Shown here: one piece after another, positions 1-10,240 of the stretch | How positions within the stretch are numbered: position 1 is the stretch's first letter | Layout of the letters: each line of letters opens with the position of its first letter | Assembly (NCBI GenBank): GCA_963281255.1 | Contig: OY725501.1 | Span: forward strand, 2,829,674-2,893,673 | Direction of reading: 5' to 3' | DNA: 64,000 nt | Source of the DNA: Aphrocallistes beatrix | Lineage: Eukaryota > Porifera > Hexactinellida > Sceptrulophora > Aphrocallistidae | The notes under the pieces: generated by a model | The model's input: the letters and a program-made list of their open reading frames with translations, nothing else | What the model was told of the DNA's origin: nothing | Databases searched by the model: none | Translations under genes and position numbers: made by a program

Positions 1-814
1 TGCTCATCTATAAAGTTTCAATAAATTAAGATTCTATCTCTACCTTTACAAACTCCCCAACTTTGTTTCTGTTCTTTCTATATTCCTATATACGTACTTG
101 TTCTAAATTTGACACCCTGGAATTGGAATATTTTATTATTGAATGTAAATAGGTGTTCTTTACGAAAAAAATACAACTCGACCCATTCTCTTCTCGTTTC
201 TTTGTTGTTCGATTTGAGAGCACAAACCCGCGTACATGAGCTAGCTTAGGATAAAATGGCCTCTAAAAACAGAATTGATAGATTAAGCACCCGGAAATAT
301 GTCCAAAAGGTCTTAGAGTGCATTTTGTACACCTGCTAAACTGTACCAGTCTAACCTCTGGAAGCATGGTATTTCACTGGAGAAGGGCGTTTGAGCACGT
401 CTCTAAAAAGCGATACTCGATTGGTCTGTTTGTAAAGCACTTTTTCGATTACTAGCAAATATATCATCCTTATTATGATGCGTGATCTTAGAATTTTGAT
501 GAAACCTCAGTAGTTTTTTGCTTTAATAATAATCAAAATGAAAGAATAGAATTGAATGAACAAGGATTATTAATTTATTGATCATTTTAAGCGCAGCATT
601 ATAGATTAAATGTGACGGTTGTGCTTGCTAACTTTAAGGGAGCTGTTGCATGAAATTTTAGGTGCGTAAAATTCTGAGGCATTCGCTTAGAAGCCCTACA
701 AGCTATAATACTGTAATATTATGCAACTGAAAAGGAAAATGTGTGTATTGTATGAATTGAGCTAAAATAGTTCCATTCGAAATAGCATTAAAATGTCAAA
801 AATATTCCCAGTTT
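1..814. other. AT-rich stretch without a recognisable gene
   Basis: No convincing reading frame, splice-bounded exon or repeat was seen here on either strand. A gene could lie to the left of the window. Confidence 0.5.
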
Positions 815-1000
815 GTCTCGACCTTTCTCTTGAAGTACCATCCTGATACTCCACAAGTGCTCTGCAATACCAAATGAGTATGCTAGCCCAGCTCAGTAAA
901 ATCTATAGCAACGAGCAATAACTATGCCAGACTATACTACTTGGTATTGCAAGCATTTGTGTGGTATCTGGATGGTACTGCACGAGAAAGAGGCAGTGAC
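815..1000. repeat. Foldback MITE (imperfect long inverted repeat)
   Basis: Two arms of about 65 bp (roughly 815-880 and 935-1000) are imperfect reverse complements. They share CAATACCAA/TTGGTATTG cores and the block AGTACCATCC...GGATGGTACT. No protein is encoded between them. A related single arm sits at about 11690-11762, so this is a dispersed family. The superfamily is unknown. Confidence 0.6.
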
Positions 1001-1382
1001 GCTAGTAACACACGGACTCCTTGCAACCTACACACAGTGCGGTATTTTATATCTTTTCAGTACAAAAATAACTGCCTACTAGAACGAATTTTCTCAAAAA
1101 ATGTAAAATGTGATTTGTAGAACCTTCAGCGTGATATCGTGTCATATTATCCAACGTGCCAGTAGAAAAATGATGACTCATCATTTTCGCACTTGAAAAA
1201 GATAGAAAATGATGTGGCGGGGTTTCTTCGCTTATGAATACTAATACCTATTTATGATTGTTAAACTCCTCTAAGAGGTCGTTTTGGTTTTTTTATATTC
1301 TACATTTTTACTCTTTCTACAAAAGGAACGATCCCTTATGCGGTATAGATCCATTCTACTCCATCTATTTTTAATTTACTAT

Positions 1383-1620
1383 CCAGTCAACTCCGCTTAA
1401 TTAGGACAAGTCTCCAGGAACGAAATGGTTCCCATACATAGAAGCTAATACTAAATTTCATTGGTTAATTGGGAACTCCGCTTAATTAGGACAAGTCTCC
1501 AGGAACGAAATGGTTCCCATACATAGAAGCTAATACTAAATTTCATTGGTTAATTGGGAACTCCGCTTAATCGGGAAAATCCGGGACCAAAGTGTCCCGA
1601 TTAAGCAGAGTCACCTGTAC
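1383..1620. repeat. Pogo/Tigger-like MITE with internal 85-bp tandem duplication
   Basis: The ends are related inverted repeats: CAACTCCGCTTAAT on the left and ATTAAGCAGAGTCACCTG on the right. Inside, an 85-bp unit starting at 1389 and 1474 is repeated almost exactly, and a third partial copy begins at 1559. The core GAAGCTAATA recurs in the copies at about 10380-10535 and 32868-32948. There is no coding capacity. The pogo/Tigger assignment rests on the general look of the ends and is inferred. Confidence 0.65.
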
Positions 1621-2106
1621 TATAGTGTCCAACTCCTGATTTTTCGCGAAAATGCATTATTTTTGGTTTTACTAAGTGTATCGTATTCACATTTTAGCAC
1701 CTTCACTACAGGACTATGTTTAAAGGTATTAATGACATCCAAACGACTCAAATATGGTATTTCATTACTAGTATGAAATCCGATTTTGGCATTTAATCAG
1801 TTTGGTAATTAGAATAAAACAAGAAATAATACAATACATGTTTCGGGGTTTTTTTATTCATCCAGGTTTTCTGGGAAATTATATTATGGTGTGTGCTGCT
1901 TAGTATCATCTTTTCATCCGAATCTGTACTGTATAATCTTTAACGCTACCTTAGACAACCTTTGTATTAGATATGATGGAAATTTTGTGTGTGTTGAATT
2001 AGCACAAACCGTAGTATACTTGTCTACTCTAGTTCATCAAAATAGTTCAAATAAATGTTTAACATCAGTGATATCCTTACTATTAAAACTCGATTAATGT
2101 ATATAC

Positions 2107-4110
2107 AGTAGAACTCGGATAAGACGTACCCAGAGGGGAAATTGGAAAAAGTACGTACTGACCGAAGTACGTCTTATCCGAATTCGTGAAATCTTCACTA
2201 ATTTACTAAATGAACTTCAAAATTTTGATATACGTACATACGTATACTACGTATATAGTGGAATTTTGAACTACACATTGAGGATATTACATACCCCTAA
2301 AAAAAGTCCGTAATTGAACTCTGTTGGGACATGGTACGTGAGAACAGTAATTCTTCCAGCTCATGTAACACAGTTAGTTGTCGACCATCTGAGTGAAATG
2401 TTACATAACGTTGGACAATGTCTAAGGCATTTCTAAACTCTGCATTGGTTGGACAAGTAACGGGCTCATCTTCCTCCAGATTTAACGTACAGGTAGATGG
2501 TTCTTCGGGCGTAACATCATGCACCATCCTGACAATTTCTTCATCGGTAAAAGCACCATCGATAGCGATGTCAGCATCAATCGTTATATATTCTTTGGGA
2601 GAACTCTCAACAATAATATTATGTAACTTGCACTGTCCAAACATAATATCCAGTTCTGGTTTCTCATCATCACTAGTAGTAACATATTCTGGATCATTCA
2701 GAGAGGTGGTAACTTGAAACTTACAATGAGCAAAGCAATTTCGAATAGTGTCAGGCGTAACTCTATCCCACGCAAGTTTGAGCCACTGCATAGCGTCAAG
2801 TACAGATATTTTCAGTTCGACTCCAGCATCCATAGAAAGTAATGATCGTTTCACTAAATGCTGACGGAAATGTGATTTGAGGGAGTGAATTATCCCTTGA
2901 TCTCAAGGTTGAAGTTTTGCTGTTGTATTAGGTGGTAAAAACTTGATTGCTATATGTTCTATATCAAGACCACGTGGGTGTGCGGGACAATTATCTACGA
3001 CAAGGAGAACTGAACACCTTTCACCTTTCAGTTTTTTACTCCATTTTTTCAGCCATCCTTCGAAAATATCACTCGTCATCCACGCCTTTGAATTCGCTAA
3101 GTAGTCTAAGGGTAAATATCTTGTTCCAGCGAAACAGCGAGGATGTTTTGATTTCCCAATTACAAGCAGTGGTAATTTAATACCGGTCATGCTAGCCCCA
3201 ACCAATACAGTTAGACGGTCCTTTTGTTTTTTTCCTCCCACACATTTCTCTCCTTTAAAAGTCAATGTCCTATCCGGCCGTAGTTTATAAAATAATCCCG
3301 TCTCATCAGCATTAAACACATCCTCTGGTTTATATTGAGAAAGAAGTTCTGGTAATGTTAGATCTAACCAGGGGCGAGTATCACTGTCTGATACAGAATT
3401 TGATTCTCCGGAAAGCTGTTTCATCCCGATAGCGTGGCGTCTCTTCCACCTATCGATAAATCCATCGTTTTTCTCCCTTCTCAATGTTAGAGATAATTTC
3501 GATCTTCACTCGGGCACTCAGGCTCTTCTTTGAGGAATTATTAGTTGCCATCTCAATGTATAGTCGCTAATTACAAATAAATTGAGTCTAAACCTAACAA
3601 TAAAGTAAATTTGTGGGCATAAATGTACACAATACGTATGGAATTTATGCTATCGGGTATAATATGATAACTTGGTGAAATGTGTACGTATGTATATGTG
3701 AATGAATCATTTAGTACGTCTAATCAGTTTTGAAAGAGTACGTACTAAAACAAATAATAATATAAATCAAACTGCAGAAACTGGTAGCTAAATATTTGTA
3801 TAATTTCAAAATTTGTTAATATGAATATTCTTGGGTACGTCTTAACCGAGTGTATGTCCTGTTCAAGTACGTACTAACAGAATAATACGCGCTTTGCTTA
3901 TCATAAAAGATGAAATGATTTTAAATGTCCATTGGTAGTATGGTTTTTGAGAGTATGTACTAACCGAATTGAAATTAATGCATTTTGTTATTTGGGAATA
4001 AAAATTTAGTATGTACGTCTTATCCGAATCATTTATAACGTATTAGATGGGGAAGAAAATCCGTTATTGGAGAAAAGTACGTATTAACAGAGTGTACGTC
4101 TTAATTAATT
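2107..4110 (-). mobile_element. Tigger/pogo-type DNA transposon, degraded
   Basis: The left end, CAGTAGAACTCGGATAAGAC, starts next to a TA and encloses a minus-strand DDE_1 transposase. The right end is decayed near GTACGTCTTAATTAATT (about 4093). At least six variants of ACGTCTTATCCGA lie subterminally, in both orientations, at about 2121, 2163, 3717, 3836, 4014 and 4094. They resemble clustered transposase-binding sites. The right boundary is approximate, because the hAT fragment at about 4150-5263 begins immediately beyond it. Confidence 0.75.
2297..3551 (-). pseudogene. Tigger/jerky-type DDE transposase, disrupted
   Basis: The reading direction is right to left. A short N-terminus (ATG at 3551, MATNNSSKKSLSARVKIEII) resembles the first psq-type helix-turn-helix. 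The CENP-B-like DNA-binding domain is then largely missing, and the frame shifts before the catalytic part, which begins near 3484 with DGFIDRWKRRH. The DDE core is clear: NADETGLF supplies the first Asp and LLVVDNCPAHP the second. An in-frame TGA at 2903-2905 replaces the Met of the usual LQPMDQG motif. The same frame then continues to 2297 with the C-terminal domain. At least three lesions (an internal deletion, a frameshift and a stop) make this a dead plain DNA transposon. Confidence 0.8.
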
Positions 4111-4152
4111 AACTAATACTAGTAAACAAGAATAAATACAAATAAATAGGTT

Positions 4153-4998
4153 TTAACTAAAGTAATCGCTCTCTCTCTCTCTCTCCAATCGCTCTTCCAA
4201 ATGCCCAACTTCCCATGCCAAATCCCGGAGCGAGGTTGACTGATCATTGATTAATTCCTGCAGTTTTTCGATGTTTTCGTCCAGATCGTCAATCCTCGTC
4301 TCCATCTCCTCGATAATAGCCGTCTGTTGGCTAGTCTTTTCCCTCAGCTCCTGGATCTCAACCTGCTGATTCGAAACTTTTTCTTCCAGTGAAGTGAATC
4401 TGTTACACTCCCGCACCTTCTTCGTAACCATCTCTTCGAACTCATCGAGGTCAACTTCGACTAGGCGGCTTTTGCGACTGGCTTTGGGTGCGGGAGTGGG
4501 GAGGCGGCGTTTTGTCCACCCACCGAAACATAAAGTACAAGCGCATCCACGAATCTTATCTTTAACAGCTCTGTCAAATTGTTCTGCCAACTTCATCATG
4601 CTTTCACTAATGCTCTTTCTATTCATATTTGCTGGATAGGATGCACTGAATGTTTTTCGAAAGCGTTTATTATCAACCAAACTATAAGACAAGCCACAAG
4701 TGGCCCAAGTTATACAGAATTCTTCAGTTTTGGTAAACTCTTCCTCGTTACGAGCGATCCACCCATTAATCATTTTCTGTCTTTTGGCAGAGGAGTCCTG
4801 AGTATCTTTTTTGGATATGCTATGTTTTTCTTTTAGGTGCAATTTTAAAGTGCTCGTACCAGTAGTCGATGAGAAGGTATTCTGGCAAACCTTTCCGTCA
4901 TTACTTTCAACCAAGCATTCAGTTTTGCCCTCAAATTCGGAATGTGTGCGTTTCATGTATCGCCAGACCCCCAAGAGGGAGTTGAGGTCATGAATCAA
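4153..4998 (-). pseudogene. hAT transposase N-terminus joined to a coiled-coil tail
   Basis: The open frame is up to 281 codons with no ATG at its very start; the first internal ATG gives MKRTHSEFEG. The N-terminal part looks like a BED zinc finger (W...C...C, then LKLHLKEKH). A hAT-type segment follows (LVDNKRFRKTF). At about residue 150 the hAT similarity stops before the catalytic domain. A charged stretch of about 130 residues takes over (RLVEVDLDEFEEMV, heptad-rich ELREKTSQQTAIIEEMETRI) and ends in a CT-repeat-coded RERE tail. The tail is a predicted coiled coil of unknown origin, perhaps LINE ORF1-like. It is either a broken transposase or a chimeric ORF. Confidence 0.55.
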
Positions 4999-5263
4999 TT
5001 CAGCAGTTGATATAATTTTCGTGAGGGGTCAATAAATCTAGATGTGTCAACTGAAACAAAACAAAATAAATTGGTTGACTAATATTTGTACATTTAGGAT
5101 TTATTACACATTTGCATTTGCTTATAGCACAGCAAAATTACTTTATACTTCATTTGTATATAAAAACTAGATTAACTTAAAAATGATCGTATTCTTCAGT
5201 TAACCGATCAGTAAATTTCATAACCGTTAACCGGCATTGGCGGCGGTTAACCGAATCCAGCCT
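4153..5263 (-). mobile_element. hAT transposon 5' fragment
   Basis: The right end reads GTTAACCGAATCCAGCCTTG (to about 5263). Its reverse complement begins CAAGGCTGGATTCGG, a hAT-like terminus, followed by repeated GTTAACC motifs. It encodes the N-terminal part of a BED-finger transposase on the minus strand. No matching left terminus was found, so the element is truncated where the coiled-coil-coding tail begins or ends. Confidence 0.6.
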
Positions 5264-5530
5264 TGGTCTTACTTGTTTTGTGTGGATTCGGAAATACTAA
5301 ACTCTGCCTCTTGTGGATGACCTTGGCTTACAAGAAACATTGATCATTTTTTAACTATTGCTTCTTGTTAACTATTCAGGTTTGTTAGGAATTAATAGTA
5401 CATAAATAAAATACAAATATTACTTGATTATGGATCCAAATTCTGTATCAGCGCGCAGAATAAACCAAACAGTCTCGAATATTATAAGTACTGTTGCGTA
5501 ATATCTTGAGATCATAAGGGGCGCATGCGT
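5264..5530. other. Short intergenic spacer, nothing recognised
   Basis: AT-rich sequence between the hAT end and the minisatellite. No frame or repeat was recognised. Confidence 0.5.
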
Positions 5531-5768
5531 TAGTCCTACTCTCTATGTAGACGTTTTAGTCCTACTCTCTATGTAGACGTTTTAGTCCTACTCTCTATGT
5601 AGACGTTAGTCCTACTCTCTATGTAGACGTTTTAGTCCTACTCTCTATGTAGACGTTAGTCCTACTCTCTATGTAGACGTTAGTCCTACTCTCTATGTAG
5701 ACGTTAGTCCTACTCTCTATGTAGACGTTAGTCCTACTCTCTATGTAGACGTTTTAGTCCTACTCTTA
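5531..5768. repeat. Minisatellite, nine full units plus partial
   Basis: Nine near-identical copies of a 23-bp core (AGTCCTACTCTCTATGTAGA plus CGT) are separated by either T or TTT, giving 24- and 26-bp periods. The spacing order is long, long, short, long, short x4, long. A truncated tenth unit starts at about 5756. The near identity of the copies indicates recent expansion. Confidence 0.95.
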
Positions 5769-6010
5769 AAATCGGCATTAGTCCTGTTGCATGAAAAAAT
5801 GCCCCCACCATGGATATTCATGTTTTCATGGAATGTTGCTACATTCCAGTGTTGCTATGGAAACGTGTTGGGGTCATATCTTGGTTCATATCTAGCTAGA
5901 CATTCAAATATAAAACACTGGTCTAAAACATATTTATATAATGAAAATCCGAATGAATATTATTATACTCATATAATATATGGTTACACGTTTTAATTTG
6001 TTTATTATGT

Positions 6011-6312
6011 GTAAATATATATATATATATATATATACAAGCCCGCTTCGCTTGCTTGCGCTGCGCGGCTGGCGGACACTTTGTATCCACCGGAGGCGCC
6101 CTGTGGGCGCCTGTGGTTACAGTGATTAATGTTATCTCCCTTATAATTAACCAATGTGACCCCAGGCGACCGAAGGGAGCCTCTGGCGGACACAAAGTGT
6201 CCGCTAGCCGCGCAGCGCAAGCAAGCGAAGCGCGCTTGTATATATATACGTATATACATATGTATATACGCATTAATCGAGTTTTAATAGTAAGGATATA
6301 TATATATATACT
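6011..6312. repeat. (TA)n microsatellite tracts flanking a foldback element
   Basis: Alternating TA runs at 6015-6036 and about 6238-6312 border the GC-rich inverted-repeat element. This suggests that the element inserted into, or seeds, TA microsatellites. Confidence 0.8.
6038..6238. repeat. GC-rich foldback element with nested palindromes
   Basis: Arms of about 45 bp at 6038-6082 and 6190-6238 are inverted copies (CTTCGCTTGCTTGCGCTGCG against CGCAGCGCAAGCAAGCGAAG). Each arm also carries the small self-complementary core GGCGGACAC-N3-GTGTCCGC. A second inverted pair, GGCGCC...GGCGCC, lies inside. Partial relatives occur at about 33577-33645, 46930-47008 and 50525-50575. The element has no coding capacity. 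Frames read through it are artefacts of its symmetry. Confidence 0.8.
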
Positions 6313-6388
6313 ACCTGAATAGTATACTATAAATTCATTTGAAGATTCCTATAGATAATCCTTTCTAAAGCGCAATTACTAGTGTCTG

Positions 6389-6457
6389 TATCGCCTTGTG
6401 CCACTTGCCACCATTATATATTATTGGAACAAGTGGATCAAGGTGGCACAAGCGATA
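6389..6457. repeat. Imperfect hairpin
   Basis: TATCGCCTTGTGCCACTTG pairs imperfectly with CAAGGTGGCACAAGCGATA across an AT-rich loop of about 28 bp. It is probably the remnant of a small foldback element. Confidence 0.6.
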
Positions 6458-7095
6458 ACAATCCCCTTTAGACATAATTGATGAATAGGAAACTTCTAAA
6501 CTGAGTAACTCGAGTGTGTAGATTTCGAATTTGATATTAGATTTTCAGTAAATGTCGTGAGTTTCAATAGCGAGACCCATTTTAATATTGTTTATGATGC
6601 AAAGCAATATGGTGTTCCAATACTTTTGGCCAGGTAGTAGATTGAAGAAACTGCCAGGCGCAGAAAGCTGATTTTTGCATGTGAGTCTTTTGGCTATGGC
6701 TCCACTAAGTTCTGACATCAGACGAAAATTTCAACTCATCATGGAATTATGACGTCATTATCACCTTTTTTTTTAATAATTAGAAATTTCAGTTTTTCGA
6801 CCATAACTCAGCCATTTTAAGTGATAGAAGTCTGAAATTTTAATAGAATGTGTAAATTAATATAGCTCAGATATGATTCAACTATCATCGAAAAATGCAA
6901 ACTCATCATTGTGTCTGCTAAAATCCCAGCAAAAATTTTACAATCCTGGATAGATCCCGTCCCGGCAGAAAATCTTATCTCGGTCGATCACTAGTAGAAC
7001 TGCATTATCGGTCTGTTGCTTGACATTTACTCTTAATTTAGAGGGTAAATGAACTCAACTGGTTTTATATATCAAGAGTTGGAATACTAGTAATA
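6458..7095. other. Intergenic; possible Tc1-like end near 6609
   Basis: No gene was seen. GTTCCAATACTTTTGGCCAG at about 6611 resembles a Tc1/mariner terminal inverted repeat, but no partner end was found. The call is weak. Confidence 0.35.
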
Positions 7096-8409
7096 CAAGG
7101 GTTGTCCCAAAAGTCCTCGACCGAATTATTATAAAACTAGTATACACATTACAATCAAATAAATTATTGGTCAAAACATTCAATATATTCCCCCTTCAAC
7201 TTTCTGCAGCGTTCCCATCTTTCCGGTAGCTTACCTATACCCGTGGCATAGAAATCGGGAGGGGTCCCTTTTACCCACTGATTTATCTCACGCTCCAGGT
7301 CCTTAAATGCAGTAAATCTCTTCCCACGAAGCGGTCTCTTCATCTCCCCAAACAGCCAGTAGTCGCTCGGGGCTAGGTCTGGACTGTAGGGTGGGTGGGG
7401 AACACATTCAAACCCCAAGCGATGAATGGTCTCCTTCGTTTGCTTGCTGACATGCGGTCTCGCATTATCATGTTGGAGTAACACTCCACGGCTAAGTTTC
7501 CCACGTCTCTTTCTCTTGATTGCCTCTCTCAAATCTTCAAGTTCTTGGATATAATAATCACTGTTTATAGTGGTCTTCTCAGGGAGCCAGTCAATGGAAA
7601 GTATCCCCTGCATATCCCAGAATACTGTAGCCATCCGCTTACCGGCGGACGGCGCACTCTTCGGTTTGATAGGGACTGGTTCATGCTTCCGCTTCCATTG
7701 ACTGCTTTGAAATTTAGTCTCCGGTTCGTAATAATGAAACCACGTTTCATCCCCTGTCACAATGCGATCGAGGAAGTTTTTCTCACCCCTCCAGGCTGCA
7801 AGGAGTTCGCGACTAGATTTCACCCTTTCTCGTTTGTTTTCTTCAGATAGGAGTTTTGGCACCCATCGCGCAACAACTCGACTCATCTCCAAATCTTCTC
7901 GAATAATTCTATGAATCGTTGTTTTTGGAATGCCTACCCTCTCTTCTAACTCCCTGATAGTAACACGCCTGTCTTCATCCATTATCCTCTCAATTAGTTC
8001 GACGTTACCTTTGAGCCTGGAGCTTTTCGGACGTCCTGTGCGGACAGAGTCCTCGAAGGTATCCCACCCATCCTCAAACCTTTCAACCCATCTGTATACA
8101 GTGCTTCTGCTAGGGCACTCATCCCCATACACGATCTGCATCTCTTCTAGGATCTCTCTGCGCGAATATCCGCGTTTTAATAAAAACCAAATGTTACTGC
8201 GTATACTTTCTCTAGAATGTTCCATTAGAGTGAAAACTTAAGCTGGGTCAAGTTCAGATAGAAATTCAATTATGCAATTAGAACAGTTCTACTGTAGTCA
8301 ATCTGAAGCGTAATTGAATAAGCTTCAAATTGATATACTATAAGCCTACTTGACTCGTATAATGAAAGTGATAATTCTAAACGGTCTAAGACTTTTGGGA
8401 CAACCCTTG
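7096..8409 (-). mobile_element. Mariner-type transposon, looks whole
   Basis: The element is 1314 bp long and bounded by TA target duplications (7094-7095 and 8410-8411). Its terminal inverted repeats are about 28 bp. The first 20 bases, CAAGGGTTGTCCCAAAAGTC, are identical at both ends, and the next 8 carry two mismatches. The sole gene is a minus-strand transposase that fills the element. Size, TA target and DD34D signature are those of the mariner family. Confidence 0.93.
7164..8225 (-). CDS. Mariner transposase (DD34D), intact frame
   Basis: This is a 353-residue cut-and-paste transposase, the usual mariner length. The N-terminal third has two helix-turn-helix units: SIRSNIWFLLKRGYSRREIL with the CPSRSTVYRWVERF recognition helix, and TIRELEERVGIPKTTIHRII. 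The catalytic triad is visible: IVTGDETWFHYY (first Asp), LLQHDNARPH (second Asp) and YSPDLAPSDYWLF (third Asp). Exactly 34 residues lie between the second and third Asp, which defines mariner. The ATG at 8225 is the natural start. There is no stop or frameshift, so the copy could be young or active. Activity cannot be judged from sequence alone. Confidence 0.93.
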   Translation of the reverse strand: MEHSRESIRSNIWFLLKRGYSRREILEEMQIVYGDECPSRSTVYRWVERFEDGWDTFEDSVRTGRPKSSRLKGNVELIERIMDEDRRVTIRELEERVGIPKTTIHRIIREDLEMSRVVARWVPKLLSEENKRERVKSSRELLAAWRGEKNFLDRIVTGDETWFHYYEPETKFQSSQWKRKHEPVPIKPKSAPSAGKRMATVFWDMQGILSIDWLPEKTTINSDYYIQELEDLREAIKRKRRGKLSRGVLLQHDNARPHVSKQTKETIHRLGFECVPHPPYSPDLAPSDYWLFGEMKRPLRGKRFTAFKDLEREINQWVKGTPPDFYATGIGKLPERWERCRKLKGEYIECFDQ

Positions 8410-8411
8410 TA

Positions 8412-8974
8412 TAACAAAAATATACACAATTAAACACGGATTTCAATAAACATAAAATGCTCGGTCATATATCGTAGGTACTTACATTGGTTGTATCAGG
8501 CTCCTCCTCAGATAGTTGTATCTTAGGATAGAAAATAAGTAAAGTTTGCATAGTAATAGAAGTTTATAAGTACCGTATATGCTAGGATAGTGGCCGGGGC
8601 GATTTTGACTCCATCTACCACCATGAAAATTAATATTTCAGATAGAAGAAAAATTTGAGTTAATATAACCACACGAGTGATTCGATAAATTGTAGAAGTG
8701 AAGAAGTTGCTGTCAAGCTCGATTCTAAGTGGTAGAAAATATTTTGAGAAATATTCAAATATTGCATTTGGTATTTTGTAAATAAAACAAATCAATCCCT
8801 TTAACTTCAGGCTTTACAAAAACAGTGTCATATGCTCCCATATCAGAGAGAATCAATCATTTCCCATTCTGAATCAAATTTCCGTTAGAAAACATAAATT
8901 TTCACTTTTTTTTTCTTTAGAAATGCCTTCCTAACATATAAATATTACATCTATTATTTGGATTCCTAAGCATG
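8412..8974. other. Intergenic, nothing recognised
   Basis: AT-rich. The minus-strand frame at 8523-8795 shows no family resemblance or coding character. Confidence 0.5.
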
Positions 8975-9036
8975 GATGGGCGAGGGAGATTCATCTGGGT
9001 AAGAAAACTTACCCAGATGAATCCCCCTCGCCCATC
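8975..9036. repeat. Near-perfect hairpin, 29-bp arms
   Basis: Positions 8975-9003 and 9008-9036 are reverse complements with a single mismatch, separated by AAAA. Transcripts of either strand would fold into a tight stem. Smaller GC-rich hairpins follow at 9038-9072 (GAGGGC...GCCCTC). It could be a foldback repeat or a structured RNA. Confidence 0.85.
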
Positions 9037-9072
9037 ACCTCCGCGAGGAGGAGGGCATCAATGGCCCTCCGA

Positions 9073-10240
9073 ATTATGGGAATAATTTCTTCTTTATTTG
9101 GCTTCCTTACGGCCATTTTCTAGTTTGATTAAATAATCTTAGCATTAAATCATGTGGGTGTAATTAAACTATACGTATAATGGTGTGTGAAACAGTTTAA
9201 GGTATAGGCACCAGGTTGATGGCTCAGACAGACCCGTAAGCTAGCAGGGGAGTTCAACCTACCTGGAAAATTTGGGGCTTCGAGAAAATTTGAAATAAAA
9301 AAATTAATTAAGATAATATTTCAAAGGTGACCAGTGAGATCATCGGGGTTTTTCTTGAAACACAATTTCTTCAAAGCTTGTTACATTTCGCATGCAAATA
9401 ATGAGATCATCGCTGATAGCTATAATATTTATGGTCACAAGTAATAAGCTTAACTAATATAATACTATGATTAAATCTTCAACAGTGCTCGGTTGGACCT
9501 TAGGAAGTATGCGCTTTTGCTAGTCAATCTAAGCCTGGAATGTAAAAGAAAAAGAAAATCAAATAAAAAGGCATATTATCAAAGATGACGTAATACAATA
9601 CTAACAAATAACTTACATTAAATTTTTCATCTGTGGGTGTGATGTCTTGGATATTGTACTAGAAGAGAGAAGTAGTGATCATATGTGAAAAGAATAACTT
9701 GGCTCAATAAATATAAATAACAGAAAGATATTATATACGTAACGTACTAAAGAAATGCTAATTAGTAAGTACCCTCTGATGGGGCGTCGAAATAATACAT
9801 GTATATTACCTGGAATTGCAAACAGTCTCTTGTAGGCATTTTAAGGAGAAGTGCATTATAATTAGATTACCTATCTTTATTTTAATAAATAAAAACATTT
9901 TTAGCGTATTGCTTACTAGCAACCTTATAGAGTTTCTGTGATTCACAACGAATGAAGCTTTTCTTTTGAAATTCCATTTCATTTTTGAGGTTCGAGATGA
10001 GGCAGCTGGATAAATGCCATTGTTGAGAAAGTTAACAATGGTACTGTGTTCTTCTTGTTCCATTAATAACGAAGAACAACGATTAAATAAAATTGTTTCA
10101 TTGATTGACCCACAACTTTTGAAAGAATTGTTCGATTTGAAAAGTCTTCTACTCTGTGTTTAGCGGGCCTTACTTGACATTTAGTTAGCATATAATATCT
10201 AAATTTAATTGATATCGCTAAATCTAAACAATATCGGGAG
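9073..10240. other. Intergenic, no exon recognised
   Basis: Upstream FBXW7 exons were looked for and not found. The minus-strand frame 9806-10063 shows no domain. Confidence 0.45.

Noticed and set aside
1546-2097. Two plus-strand frames of 68-76 codons
   Set aside because: AT-rich, overlapping a MITE or lacking any conserved motif.
2418-2717. Plus-strand frame of 99 codons
   Set aside because: Antisense shadow of the Tigger transposase.
5531-5768. Direct repeats considered as a CRISPR-like array
   Set aside because: Units are contiguous, with 1-3-bp spacers and no unique spacer sequence, in a eukaryotic context.
5923-6322. Three overlapping frames of 84-116 codons on both strands
   Set aside because: They read through the inverted arms of the foldback element and (TA)n tracts (repeated YIYIYI and AARLADT-like stretches). 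Symmetry of the DNA creates them.
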